A stretch of 64,000 nt of DNA from Ilex aquifolium (lineage: Eukaryota; Streptophyta; Magnoliopsida; Aquifoliales; Aquifoliaceae), in contig OX637391.1 of NCBI GenBank assembly GCA_951799425.1, forward strand, positions 18,772,551-18,836,550. Reading direction: 5' to 3'. The notes beneath the pieces are model-generated. The model searched no databases, was not told the DNA's origin, and saw only the letters and a list, made by a program, of their open reading frames with translations. This document shows, in pieces, positions 8,183 to 19,624 of this stretch (the stretch's first letter is position 1; every line of letters starts with the position of its first letter). The translations under genes were made by a program, and so were the position numbers.

Positions 8183-9290
8183 ATCTTTTCTTATGCCTTC
8201 AAACCCTAGTTTACAAAGGAGATGTGTTTTTCTCTTGATTTCTCCTTTGTTCTTGATTCCCGAACTTAAATATTATTTATTCTAAGCTATGCTATGGGTG
8301 GGTGACCACCAAATCCTTTTGGTATGCTCTTTAAATCCTAGTTTTCAAGAGAGAGGTGTTTTCTCTTTATCTTGCCTCTGTCATTGATTTCAAACCTTGA
8401 TAGTCGTTTGTTATCGATTCCAATACATGATTGTTACTTTATCTCTGATTACAAGCTTGATATCAATTGTTATTGATCTCGAGACTTGATTGTTTCCTTG
8501 TCCTTAACTTCCTAAGCTTAATGATCCATTTGTTCTTGGTATCAAAAATTTGATATTCATTTGTTATTGATTCTACCCTTGTGATTCAATTATTTTTCAA
8601 TATTCAATACTTGATATTCTTTATTCTTGGTTCCAAGACTTGAGTGTTCTTTTGGTCTTAATTTCTAAGCTTCATAATCTTTTGTTCTTGATTACACACC
8701 TTGATAGTCGTTTGTTATTGATTTCCATACATGATTGTTCCGTTAAATCTTAATTTCTCCTTTGTTCACGACTTTCACGCTTGATATGCCTTTATTCTGG
8801 ATTTCCAAACTTAATATTTATTTGCTCTTGATAGCCAAATTTGATATTCATTTGATTGATTATAACTATTGTAAGTCATGTATTCTTGATATTCAATACT
8901 TGACATCCTTTGGTTCTTGATTTCAAGACTTGACATTCAATTGCTCTTGATTTCAATACTTGATTTCTCCTTGTCCTTGAGTTCAAAACTCGATACTATT
9001 TAGTTCTTGGTTACAAAGCTTGATATGCATCTGTTATTGACTCCAAGACTCGATTGTTACTTTGTTCTTGATTCCCAAGCTTGATTATTTATTTGTTCCT
9101 TAATTCAAAATTCTAAAGATTGGTATTGACCAATAAAATGGTATTTTCGATGATATTATGTTAATTTTTCTTAAATTATTTCGTTGGAAAAATGTATATG
9201 GATTTGGAAGCTAAGATGGGAGGACAAGTCGGGTTAGGTTTCAACTGTAACCTTTGGTGGATTGTAATTTATATCAGAGTGCGCAGCGAA
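8183..9290 (+). repeat. AT-rich repetitive spacer in place of the pol core, unit 1
   Basis: Noncoding. Built of degenerate copies, roughly 25-60 bp, of words like TTGTTCTTGATTTC, AAGACTTGATATTC and GTTATTGATTCC. Both ends resemble the intron-like part of the LTR around 4945-5110: the left end has AAACCCTAGTTTACAAAG and TCCTAGTTTTCAAGAGAG, the right end ACCAATAAAATGGTATT. So the spacer may be an expanded, diverged copy of that LTR segment. Copies lie at 13904-15011 and 19625-20731. Confidence 0.7.
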
Positions 9291-9419
9291 CTAACAGAGT
9301 AATGACAAAAAAAGGGGGAAACTACGGAGAAGATTCAACTCATCTGAGAGAGGCTACGGACGGCGCAAGGTAGACAGAATAGCTAGGCGGACCACAGACG
9401 AAGACCCTTAGAATTCAAG

Positions 9420-9842
9420 GTGGGAGACTACGTATTTCTCAAGGTGTCACTCAAGAAGGGCGTGTTTCGATTCAGCAAGAAGGGGAAGTTAGCGCCAAGA
9501 TATACCGGACCGTTTGAGGTAATCAAAGCGGTAGGCAAGGCGGCATATCAACTTCGACTACCAGCCCAGCTATCCGGAGTACATGACGTGTTCCACGTGT
9601 CCAGGTTGAGAAGGTGTCATTCGGATGCAACTCCAGTCGTGAACTTGGAGGAGATGGAAATTTAAGACGGAGCAACCTACGAAGAACAACCAGTAGAAAT
9701 TCTCGACGCAAAGGAAAAAGGTACTCCGTAACAAAGTCATCCGACTAGTGGAGGTTTGGTGGCAACACCATGGAGTGGAGGAAGCTACATGGGAACCGGA
9801 GCAAGAAATGCGGGAGAAGTATCCCTTTTTGTTCACTACTTG
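9420..9842 (+). pseudogene. Integrase C-terminal and chromodomain-like tail, unit 1
   Basis: The open part (9420-9665, 81 residues) reads GDYVFLKVSLKKGVFRF, then KLAPRYTGPFEVIKAVGKAA and VFHVSRLRRC: the GPY/F-type C-terminal integrase region of chromoviruses. Downstream to about 9842 the sequence resembles a chromodomain, with a WWQHHGVEEATWEPE-like stretch. It has no integrase core upstream and is a remnant. In complete relatives this tail guides integration into heterochromatin. Confidence 0.8.
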
Positions 9843-9867
9843 AGGTAAGTTTCGAGGACGAAACTTT

Positions 9868-9884
9868 TTTTAAGGGGGGTGGAT
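9868..9884 (+). promoter_or_regulatory. Polypurine tract, unit 1
   Basis: TTTTAAGGGGGGTGGAT lies directly before LTR2; the AAGGGGGG run is the likely primer for plus-strand synthesis. The same tract precedes LTR3 (to 15605) and LTR4 (to 21325). Confidence 0.75.
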
Positions 9885-12066
9885 TGTAACACCCCGCATT
9901 TTCGTTCATATAGATATATAGATATAGCAAATAATGGTTGTAAAGATGTGGATAGGGGTATTGAAGTGTGTTTGAACTTTGTAAATTTGAAAAGTAAAGA
10001 TTTAAAATGTTACTGAAAATCATAGTTGAAATTTAGTTTTAGTGAGTGAAAATATAAAATGATAGGTCCTATAACTTGTATTAGATAGGTTTGGTGTATA
10101 AATATGTGTTGGAGAGGCTTGTGATGGATTTGGTTAGTTTTGGAATGGATTGGAAATGGAAAACAAAAGAAATAGGCAAAACTGGGTAAATGGTACCAGT
10201 ACTGGGTACCGGTACCATACAGTACCGGTACTGTGTACCGGTACTTCGAATCCAGAAGGTTTGGGGTACCGGTACTGAGTACCGGTACCATACAGTACAG
10301 GTACTGGGTACCGGTACGATCCGTCTGACGCCGCTAAACAGTTAAAAAGTCGGGATTTTTGTGTTATAAAACCCATCCCACATCCCATTTGCCCCATTTC
10401 TTCATCTCCCTCTTACCCTAACCCTCCTAGAAACCCTTAGAGAGAAAGATAAAACTCAAGATAAAAAGGAAAGACAAAGGGTTCACAAGTGATTCAAGAC
10501 TCAAACCCTAGGTTTCTTCAAGAGCATAAGGTAGGGGATTTCTTCTCTTTCTCTTACATTGATGTTAGGGTTAATAAATATGTATGTTTGATTCTTAATG
10601 ATATGTATTTGTTATGGCTCCATTGTTTCTTGGTTTTTTTTCAATTGTTAACATGTTTTACACAAAGTTAGGGTTGTATACCCATGAAATCCCTCTTTTG
10701 TTTGAAAAACTCTAGTTTTCAAGAGTGATGGGTTTTCCTCTTGAACTCTTCCTTTATTCTTGATTTCAAAATCATAGTGTTTTGTGTTGAGTAATAAAAT
10801 GATATTGTTGTGATCTCTTGCATTTTCTTTGTTGGTTATTGAAAATGACACATGCTTAAATTGGGGATTTTTAAGATATTCTTGTAAATTGTGAAATTGG
10901 GTTTGGTATTGTATCTCTTATGAGTGTGGGATGACCATGGGTGGCCTTTGACGAGATATCGTAGAGTGGGTAGACGTGTTGCTTGCTCCGTGAGGGTTGG
11001 CATTTCTCCTACCACTCGTAGTGGGGTTAGTGCTTTGGTAAGACTAAACCGCTATTGCTCACGGGTGCCGTGTAAGAGGGTTAGTATACTAATACCTGGG
11101 TTGGATACGTCACTGCCATTGGTGTGGCATACGCCCTTCCTAAAGGATGGATATCTTTGATAAGATTTGTGTGGGTGTGTGTGGGTTAGATATTACTCAA
11201 TGTGTCGATTCATGGGGTTTGCCTTACATCATGTTTGAGATACACATACATATTGATGGATTGTTGTGTTATTGTGGAAAATGGTTTCCTACAAGGACTT
11301 GTGGGAGTATGGGATTCCACAAGGTCTTGTGGGAAAATGGTTTATATTTTAGAAAATGGATATGTATTGAATCTTGGTTTCTTTTACTGTTTATGTAAAT
11401 TACTGTTGCTACTTAAACTTGAGATCCATTTTAAAATGTCCTTGTTTTACTTCAAAGATTATGTATGCTATTTGTAAAATGAGACCGGCCATTTTATATG
11501 TTTTTATAAACCTTGTTTGAGTTTGGGAAGATTTTGCTACAGAGCTTCGTGCTCATCCCCTACAATTAATATTTTTCAGATTTGGCTTTAGAGGAAGAGC
11601 TCGGTGTGAATGAGCCGGGCCTTGGGGAAGCTTCCTTGGAGGGGTACCTAGATCCCGAATGGGACATCTAGAGATATAGCTTATTTTGTTCTAAACTAGG
11701 AGATTTATTTCTGAACAATGTAAAGTCTAGATTCTTTTGGAACTCCGCTGCGATATATTCATGTAATTCTTTTGGGGAATGTAATTGCCATATCTGGCCT
11801 ATTCTTTTGTGATAATGTTAAGGATAGTATAGATGGTAAATAGAAATTCTATTGTTATTGGATGGTTAAATGGACCCTGTGTGGTCAAGTTAATAGAATT
11901 ACACAGGTTGTGATTTTTGGGTGGAGCTTCTTGTACAAAGGAGACTCTGCCCAAATTTTGTTAAAAATTAAGAATGTTTCTTATTTGATGGATATATATT
12001 TAGTGCTCTCATGATGTGAATGTTTTAGAATGTAATGCCGTCCAGGGTGGTATTTGGGGTGTTACA
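9885..12066 (+). repeat. Array LTR2 (2,182 bp), recombinant
   Basis: Matches LTR4 and not LTR1 at its two diagnostic bases near the left end (10013 C, 10062 A). From the palindrome tract (10192) onward it matches LTR1 and not LTR4. That is the left-3'LTR/right-5'LTR chimera expected from unequal crossing-over. No target duplication lies beside it. Confidence 0.9.
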
Positions 12067-12254
12067 AAGTTGGTATCAGAGCTTAGGCTTTAGGTCTTAC
12101 ATGGGAGCTGTAGGTTATGGATCACCACTAGAGCCTTAGGACTAGGTTGGATAAAAATTCTTGAGTTAGATTTTCACACGTCCTATGTTCTAGATTAAAG
12201 TGATAGTGGGATATCTTGTACATCAATGAACTAAGTTGTATATTGATGTGCAGG

Positions 12255-13529
12255 ATGGACGGTGAACGTGTACGTGGACGAGGGCGTGGTCGTGGTCGTG
12301 GAGGGCAAACAAACCCACCACCGCCACCACCTCCCGATGCAATTAATGGCATCTATCAGTGTTTGAGGGAGCTCACCACTCTGGTACAACACCAGAATGG
12401 GAACAACCATAACGGTGGGGCTCCTCCACTAGCCCAAGTACCGGGCAACGGAGAGGAGAATAGGAGAATGGTAGTTCTCCGAGAGTTTCTGAGGCAACAC
12501 CCGCCTACTTTCCAAGGGAGCTCTAACCCTTTGGATGCGGATAAATGGATCCGCCGAGTGAAGAAGATATGTGATGGCATGGGGATAGCCGAGGATCTTC
12601 GGGTCGGCTTGGCGACTTATCAATTCGAGGGGGAGGCCGACCATTGGTGGGACTCAGTGAAAAGAAGGAGGACCACAGATGCACTCACTTGGGAGGAATT
12701 TGACCAAATTTTCCAAGACAAGTACTTTCCGGAATCAGTAAGAGACAGAATGAAGGCCGATTTCCTTGCTCTCCGACAGGGCAGTAGGACAGTGATCGAG
12801 TACGAGAGGAGTTTCGATGAGCTATCCCGTTATGCTACAGAGTTTATATCTACTGAGGCCAGCAGGGCCAAGCGCTTTGAGCAGGGCTTGAGGCCTGCTA
12901 TCCGGGAGAAGCTGGTGGCTCTCAAGATCCGGGAGTATGGGGACCTAGTTGACCGAGCTGCATTGGTGGAGAGAGATATAGAAGACAGCCAGCAGCGACA
13001 GAGCTTCGCGAGAGGAGGTCCGATCAGGACGGACCCTAGCACCAGTGGAGTGCAGCGAGCAGCACCATACCGAAGTCCAGACCAGGCAGGTGGACAGAGA
13101 CTTCTGACAGCTCGAGGAGATGAAGTGACTCAGACTAGAACAAGAACTGACCCGCGCCAATGCTTTGCATGCGGAGAGTATGGGCACTTCAAACATAGAT
13201 GCCCCTCGTTTCCACCAAGGACCAAACAAGCAACCGAGCAAGTACCAGCAAACAAGCCACCTCTACAAAGGCCAGCACAGCAGATACCTCAGATAGCTCG
13301 AGGAGCGAGAGGCGTACCAGAGAGAGTAGGCACGGATGCACGCCGATGCTTCGCCTGTGGAGGTGTTGGGCACTTCAAAGATAATTGTCCATTGCTTTCC
13401 ACCAAGACCAACCAAGTAACTGAGCGAGTGAATGCAAACAGGCCACCGCTACGACAGCCACTACCACCCCAGAGACCGTTACAAGCTCAAGCCCCCGGCG
13501 CGCCAATCATGGAAGGGTTTTTGCTTTGA
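12255..13529 (+). CDS. gag: Gag polyprotein, unit 2
   Basis: Protein identical to that of unit 1, with the same RG-rich start, Gag domain and two zinc knuckles. Complete identity with unit 1 fits a recent copy made by recombination. Confidence 0.88.
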   Translation: MDGERVRGRGRGRGRGGQTNPPPPPPPDAINGIYQCLRELTTLVQHQNGNNHNGGAPPLAQVPGNGEENRRMVVLREFLRQHPPTFQGSSNPLDADKWIRRVKKICDGMGIAEDLRVGLATYQFEGEADHWWDSVKRRRTTDALTWEEFDQIFQDKYFPESVRDRMKADFLALRQGSRTVIEYERSFDELSRYATEFISTEASRAKRFEQGLRPAIREKLVALKIREYGDLVDRAALVERDIEDSQQRQSFARGGPIRTDPSTSGVQRAAPYRSPDQAGGQRLLTARGDEVTQTRTRTDPRQCFACGEYGHFKHRCPSFPPRTKQATEQVPANKPPLQRPAQQIPQIARGARGVPERVGTDARRCFACGGVGHFKDNCPLLSTKTNQVTERVNANRPPLRQPLPPQRPLQAQAPGAPIMEGFLL

Positions 13530-13903
13530 CTCAACAAGAGGAAGATGCCTCCAACACCATTGTGGAAGGTATTGTTCTTCTTTACCATTCTTGGGCCCGA
13601 ATTACATTGGATACCTATGCGACTCATTCTTTTATACGTACTGTGGACGCTGTAGAATTGGGATTGGGTTCCGAGGAGCTAGAACATGCTTTATATGTTG
13701 ACTTGCCTACGAGAGAACAGGGGGATACCAGGCTGGTCTGTAAGGGTTACGTGCAGGCGGATTACATTTCAGTTACCAGTAGGTTTACTTATATGTATTT
13801 CTTTGACTCTAATTTATATCTACTTGCTAGGGAATCATCATGTCTTGCCATTCTGGATAATACTACCTTGTCCCAAAATATATTATGGTGGGGTAAACCC
13901 TAA
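13526..13903 (+). pseudogene. Protease-like remnant, unit 2
   Basis: Identical in translation to the unit 1 remnant; same overlap with the end of gag and same run into spacer. Confidence 0.6.
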
Positions 13904-15011
13904 ATCTTTTCTTATGCCTTCAAACCCTAGTTTACAAAGGAGATGTGTTTTTCTCTTGATTTCTCCTTTGTTCTTGATTCCCGAACTTAAATATTATTTA
14001 TTCTAAGCTATGCTATGGGTGGGTGACCACCAAATCCTTTTGGTATGCTCTTTAAATCCTAGTTTTCAAGAGAGAGGTGTTTTCTCTTTATCTTGCCTCT
14101 GTCATTGATTTCAAACCTTGATAGTCGTTTGTTATCGATTCCAATACATGATTGTTACTTTATCTCTGATTACAAGCTTGATATCAATTGTTATTGATCT
14201 CGAGACTTGATTGTTTCCTTGTCCTTAACTTCCTAAGCTTAATGATCCATTTGTTCTTGGTATCAAAAATTTGATATTCATTTGTTATTGATTCTACCCT
14301 TGTGATTCAATTATTTTTCAATATTCAATACTTGATATTCTTTATTCTTGGTTCCAAGACTTGAGTGTTCTTTTGGTCTTAATTTCTAAGCTTCATAATC
14401 TTTTGTTCTTGATTACACACCTTGATAGTCGTTTGTTATTGATTTCCATACATGATTGTTCCGTTAAATCTTAATTTCTCCTTTGTTCACGACTTTCACG
14501 CTTGATATGCCTTTATTCTGGATTTCCAAACTTAATATTTATTTGCTCTTGATAGCCAAATTTGATATTCATTTGATTGATTATAACTATTGTAAGTCAT
14601 GTATTCTTGATATTCAATACTTGACATCCTTTGGTTCTTGATTTCAAGACTTGACATTCAATTGCTCTTGATTTCAATACTTGATTTCTCCTTGTCCTTG
14701 AGTTCAAAACTCGATACTATTTAGTTCTTGGTTACAAAGCTTGATATGCATCTGTTATTGACTCCAAGACTCGATTGTTACTTTGTTCTTGATTCCCAAG
14801 CTTGATTATTTATTTGTTCCTTAATTCAAAATTCTAAAGATTGGTATTGACCAATAAAATGGTATTTTCGATGATATTATGTTAATTTTTCTTAAATTAT
14901 TTCGTTGGAAAAATGTATATGGATTTGGAAGCTAAGATGGGAGGACAAGTCGGGTTAGGTTTCAACTGTAACCTTTGGTGGATTGTAATTTATATCAGAG
15001 TGCGCAGCGAA
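13904..15011 (+). repeat. AT-rich repetitive spacer, unit 2
   Basis: Copy of the unit 1 spacer; no difference noticed by eye. No coding content. Confidence 0.7.
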
Positions 15012-15140
15012 CTAACAGAGTAATGACAAAAAAAGGGGGAAACTACGGAGAAGATTCAACTCATCTGAGAGAGGCTACGGACGGCGCAAGGTAGACAGAA
15101 TAGCTAGGCGGACCACAGACGAAGACCCTTAGAATTCAAG

Positions 15141-15563
15141 GTGGGAGACTACGTATTTCTCAAGGTGTCACTCAAGAAGGGCGTGTTTCGATTCAGCAAG
15201 AAGGGGAAGTTAGCGCCAAGATATACCGGACCGTTTGAGGTAATCAAAGCGGTAGGCAAGGCGGCATATCAACTTCGACTACCAGCCCAGCTATCCGGAG
15301 TACATGACGTGTTCCACGTGTCCAGGTTGAGAAGGTGTCATTCGGATGCAACTCCAGTCGTGAACTTGGAGGAGATGGAAATTTAAGACGGAGCAACCTA
15401 CGAAGAACAACCAGTAGAAATTCTCGACGCAAAGGAAAAAGGTACTCCGTAACAAAGTCATCCGACTAGTGGAGGTTTGGTGGCAACACCATGGAGTGGA
15501 GGAAGCTACATGGGAACCGGAGCAAGAAATGCGGGAGAAGTATCCCTTTTTGTTCACTACTTG
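15141..15563 (+). pseudogene. Integrase C-terminal and chromodomain-like tail, unit 2
   Basis: Same 81-residue open part as unit 1 (15141-15386) followed by the chromodomain-like stretch and the polypurine tract before LTR3. Confidence 0.8.
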
Positions 15564-15605
15564 AGGTAAGTTTCGAGGACGAAACTTTTTTTAAGGGGGG
15601 TGGAT

Positions 15606-17787
15606 TGTAACACCCCGCATTTTCGTTCATATAGATATATAGATATAGCAAATAATGGTTGTAAAGATGTGGATAGGGGTATTGAAGTGTGTTTGAACTT
15701 TGTAAATTTGAAAAGTAAAGATTTAAAATGTTACTGAAAATCATAGTTGAAATTTAGTTTTAGTGAGTGAAAATATAAAATGATAGGTCCTATAACTTGT
15801 ATTAGATAGGTTTGGTGTATAAATATGTGTTGGAGAGGCTTGTGATGGATTTGGTTAGTTTTGGAATGGATTGGAAATGGAAAACAAAAGAAATAGGCAA
15901 AACTGGGTAAATGGTACCAGTACTGGGTACCGGTACCATACAGTACCGGTACTGTGTACCGGTACTTCGAATCCAGAAGGTTTGGGGTACCGGTACTGAG
16001 TACCGGTACCATACAGTACAGGTACTGGGTACCGGTACGATCCGTCTGACGCCGCTAAACAGTTAAAAAGTCGGGATTTTTGTGTTATAAAACCCATCCC
16101 ACATCCCATTTGCCCCATTTCTTCATCTCCCTCTTACCCTAACCCTCCTAGAAACCCTTAGAGAGAAAGATAAAACTCAAGATAAAAAGGAAAGACAAAG
16201 GGTTCACAAGTGATTCAAGACTCAAACCCTAGGTTTCTTCAAGAGCATAAGGTAGGGGATTTCTTCTCTTTCTCTTACATTGATGTTAGGGTTAATAAAT
16301 ATGTATGTTTGATTCTTAATGATATGTATTTGTTATGGCTCCATTGTTTCTTGGTTTTTTTTCAATTGTTAACATGTTTTACACAAAGTTAGGGTTGTAT
16401 ACCCATGAAATCCCTCTTTTGTTTGAAAAACTCTAGTTTTCAAGAGTGATGGGTTTTCCTCTTGAACTCTTCCTTTATTCTTGATTTCAAAATCATAGTG
16501 TTTTGTGTTGAGTAATAAAATGATATTGTTGTGATCTCTTGCATTTTCTTTGTTGGTTATTGAAAATGACACATGCTTAAATTGGGGATTTTTAAGATAT
16601 TCTTGTAAATTGTGAAATTGGGTTTGGTATTGTATCTCTTATGAGTGTGGGATGACCATGGGTGGCCTTTGACGAGATATCGTAGAGTGGGTAGACGTGT
16701 TGCTTGCTCCGTGAGGGTTGGCATTTCTCCTACCACTCGTAGTGGGGTTAGTGCTTTGGTAAGACTAAACCGCTATTGCTCACGGGTGCCGTGTAAGAGG
16801 GTTAGTATACTAATACCTGGGTTGGATACGTCACTGCCATTGGTGTGGCATACGCCCTTCCTAAAGGATGGATATCTTTGATAAGATTTGTGTGGGTGTG
16901 TGTGGGTTAGATATTACTCAATGTGTCGATTCATGGGGTTTGCCTTACATCATGTTTGAGATACACATACATATTGATGGATTGTTGTGTTATTGTGGAA
17001 AATGGTTTCCTACAAGGACTTGTGGGAGTATGGGATTCCACAAGGTCTTGTGGGAAAATGGTTTATATTTTAGAAAATGGATATGTATTGAATCTTGGTT
17101 TCTTTTACTGTTTATGTAAATTACTGTTGCTACTTAAACTTGAGATCCATTTTAAAATGTCCTTGTTTTACTTCAAAGATTATGTATGCTATTTGTAAAA
17201 TGAGACCGGCCATTTTATATGTTTTTATAAACCTTGTTTGAGTTTGGGAAGATTTTGCTACAGAGCTTCGTGCTCATCCCCTACAATTAATATTTTTCAG
17301 ATTTGGCTTTTGAGGAAGAGCTCGGTGTGAATGAGCCGGGCCTTGGGGAAGCTTCCTTGGAGGGGTACCTAGATCCCGAATGGGACATCTAGAGATATAG
17401 CTTATTTTGTTCTAAACTAGGAGATTTATTTCTGAACAATGTAAAGTCTAGATTCTTTTGGAACTCCGCTGCGATATATTCATGTAATTCTTTTGGGGAA
17501 TGTAATTGCCATATCTGGCCTATTCTTTTGTGATAATGTTAAGGATAGTATAGATGGTAAATAGAAATTCTATTGTTATTGGATGGTTAAATGGACCCTG
17601 TGTGGTCAAGTTAATAGAATTACACAGGTTGTGATTTTTGGGTGGAGCTTCTTGTACAAAGGAGACTCTGCCCAAATTTTGTTAAAAATTAAGAATGTTT
17701 CTTATTTGATGGATATATATTTAGTGCTCTCATGATGTGAATGTTTTAGAATGTAATGCCGTCCAGGGTGGTATTTGGGGTGTTACA
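15606..17787 (+). repeat. Array LTR3 (2,182 bp), recombinant
   Basis: Has the same chimeric pattern as LTR2 (LTR4-like bases near the left end, LTR1-like from the palindrome tract on), so LTR2 and LTR3 descend from one crossover product. I noticed one base private to it, near 17311. Confidence 0.9.
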
Positions 17788-17975
17788 AAGTTGGTATCAG
17801 AGCTTAGGCTTTAGGTCTTACATGGGAGCTGTAGGTTATGGATCACCACTAGAGCCTTAGGACTAGGTTGGATAAAAATTCTTGAGTTAGATTTTCACAC
17901 GTCCTATGTTCTAGATTAAAGTGATAGTGGGATATCTTGTACATCAATGAACTAAGTTGTATATTGATGTGCAGG

Positions 17976-19250
17976 ATGGACGGTGAACGTGTACGTGGAC
18001 GAGGGCGTGGTCGTGGTCGTGGAGGGCAAACAAACCCACCACCGCCACCACCTCCCGATGCAATTAATGGCATCTATCAGTGTTTGAGGGAGCTCACCAC
18101 TCTGGTACAACACCAGAATGGGAACAACCATAACGGTGGGGCTCCTCCACTAGCCCAAGTACCGGGCAACGGAGAGGAGAATAGGAGAATGGTAGTTCTC
18201 CGAGAGTTTCTGAGGCAACACCCGCCTACTTTCCAAGGGAGCTCTAACCCTTTGGATGCGGATAAATGGATCCGCCGAGTGAAGAAGATATGTGATGGCA
18301 TGGGGATAGCCGAGGATCTTCGGGTCGGCTTGGCGACTTATCAATTCGAGGGGGAGGCCGACCATTGGTGGGACTCAGTGAAAAGAAGGAGGACCACAGA
18401 TGCACTCACTTGGGAGGAATTTGACCAAATTTTCCAAGACAAGTACTTTCCGGAATCAGTAAGAGACAGAATGAAGGCCGATTTCCTTGCTCTCCGACAG
18501 GGCAGTAGGACGGTGATCGAGTACGAGAGGAGTTTCGATGAGCTATCCCGTTATGCTACAGAGTTTATATCTACTGAGGCCAGCAGGGCCAAGCGCTTTG
18601 AGCAGGGCTTGAGGCCTGCTATCCGGGAGAAGCTGGTGGCTCTCAAGATCCGGGAGTATGAGGACCTAGTTGACCGAGCTGCATTGGTGGAGAGAGATAT
18701 AGAAGACAGCCAGCAGCGACAGAGCTTCGCGAGAGGAGGTCCGATCAGGACGGACCCTAGCACCAGTGGAGTGCAGCGAGCAGCACCATACCGAAGTCCA
18801 GACCAGGCAGGTGGACAGAGACTTCTGACAGCTCGAGGAGATGAAGTGACTCAGACTAGAACAAGAACTGACCCGCGCCAATGCTTTGCATGCGGAGAGT
18901 ATGGGCACTTCAAACATAGATGCCCCTCGTTTCCACCAAGGACCAAACAAGCAACCGAGCAAGTACCAGCAAACAAGCCACCTCTACAAAGGCCAGCACA
19001 GCAGATACCTCAGATAGCTCGAGGAGCGAGAGGCGTACCAGAGAGAGTAGGCACGGATGCACGCCGATGCTTCGCCTGTGGAGGTGTTGGGCACTTCAAA
19101 GATAATTGTCCATTGCTTTCCACCAAGACCAACCAAGTAACTGAGCGAGTGAATGCAAACAGGCCACCGCTACGACAGCCACTACCACCCCAGAGACCGT
19201 TACAAGCTCAAGCCCCCGGCGCGCCAATCATGGAAGGGTTTTTGCTTTGA
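17976..19250 (+). CDS. gag: Gag polyprotein, unit 3
   Basis: Intact; one residue differs from units 1 and 2 (E for G in REYGDL). Domains as in unit 1. The small divergence of unit 3 as a whole suggests it is the older of the copies, with units 1 and 2 related by the latest duplication. Confidence 0.88.
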   Translation: MDGERVRGRGRGRGRGGQTNPPPPPPPDAINGIYQCLRELTTLVQHQNGNNHNGGAPPLAQVPGNGEENRRMVVLREFLRQHPPTFQGSSNPLDADKWIRRVKKICDGMGIAEDLRVGLATYQFEGEADHWWDSVKRRRTTDALTWEEFDQIFQDKYFPESVRDRMKADFLALRQGSRTVIEYERSFDELSRYATEFISTEASRAKRFEQGLRPAIREKLVALKIREYEDLVDRAALVERDIEDSQQRQSFARGGPIRTDPSTSGVQRAAPYRSPDQAGGQRLLTARGDEVTQTRTRTDPRQCFACGEYGHFKHRCPSFPPRTKQATEQVPANKPPLQRPAQQIPQIARGARGVPERVGTDARRCFACGGVGHFKDNCPLLSTKTNQVTERVNANRPPLRQPLPPQRPLQAQAPGAPIMEGFLL

Positions 19251-19624
19251 CTCAACAAGAGGAAGATGCCTCCAACACCATTGTGGAAGGTATTGTTCTT
19301 CTTTACCATTCTTGGGCCCGAATTACATTGGATACCTATGCGACTCATTCTTTTATACGTACTGTGGACGCTGTAGAATTGGGATTGGGTTCCGAGGAGC
19401 TAGAACATGCTTTATATGTTGACTTGCCTACGAGAGAACAGGGGGATACCAGGCTGGTCTGTAAGGGTTACGTGCAGGCGGATTACATTTCAGTTACCAG
19501 TAGGTTTACTTATATGTATTTCTTTGACTCTAATTTATATCTACTTGCTAGGGAATCATCATGTCTTGCCATTCTGGATAATACTACCTTGTCCCAAAAT
19601 ATATTATGGTGGGGTAAACCCTAA
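19247..19624 (+). pseudogene. Protease-like remnant, unit 3
   Basis: Identical in translation to the copies in units 1 and 2. Confidence 0.6.

Noticed and set aside
9885-17787. Three independent insertions of the element into identical sites as an explanation of the array
   Set aside because: Inner junctions lack target duplications, adjoining bodies share a single LTR, and the inner LTRs have a shared chimeric pattern.
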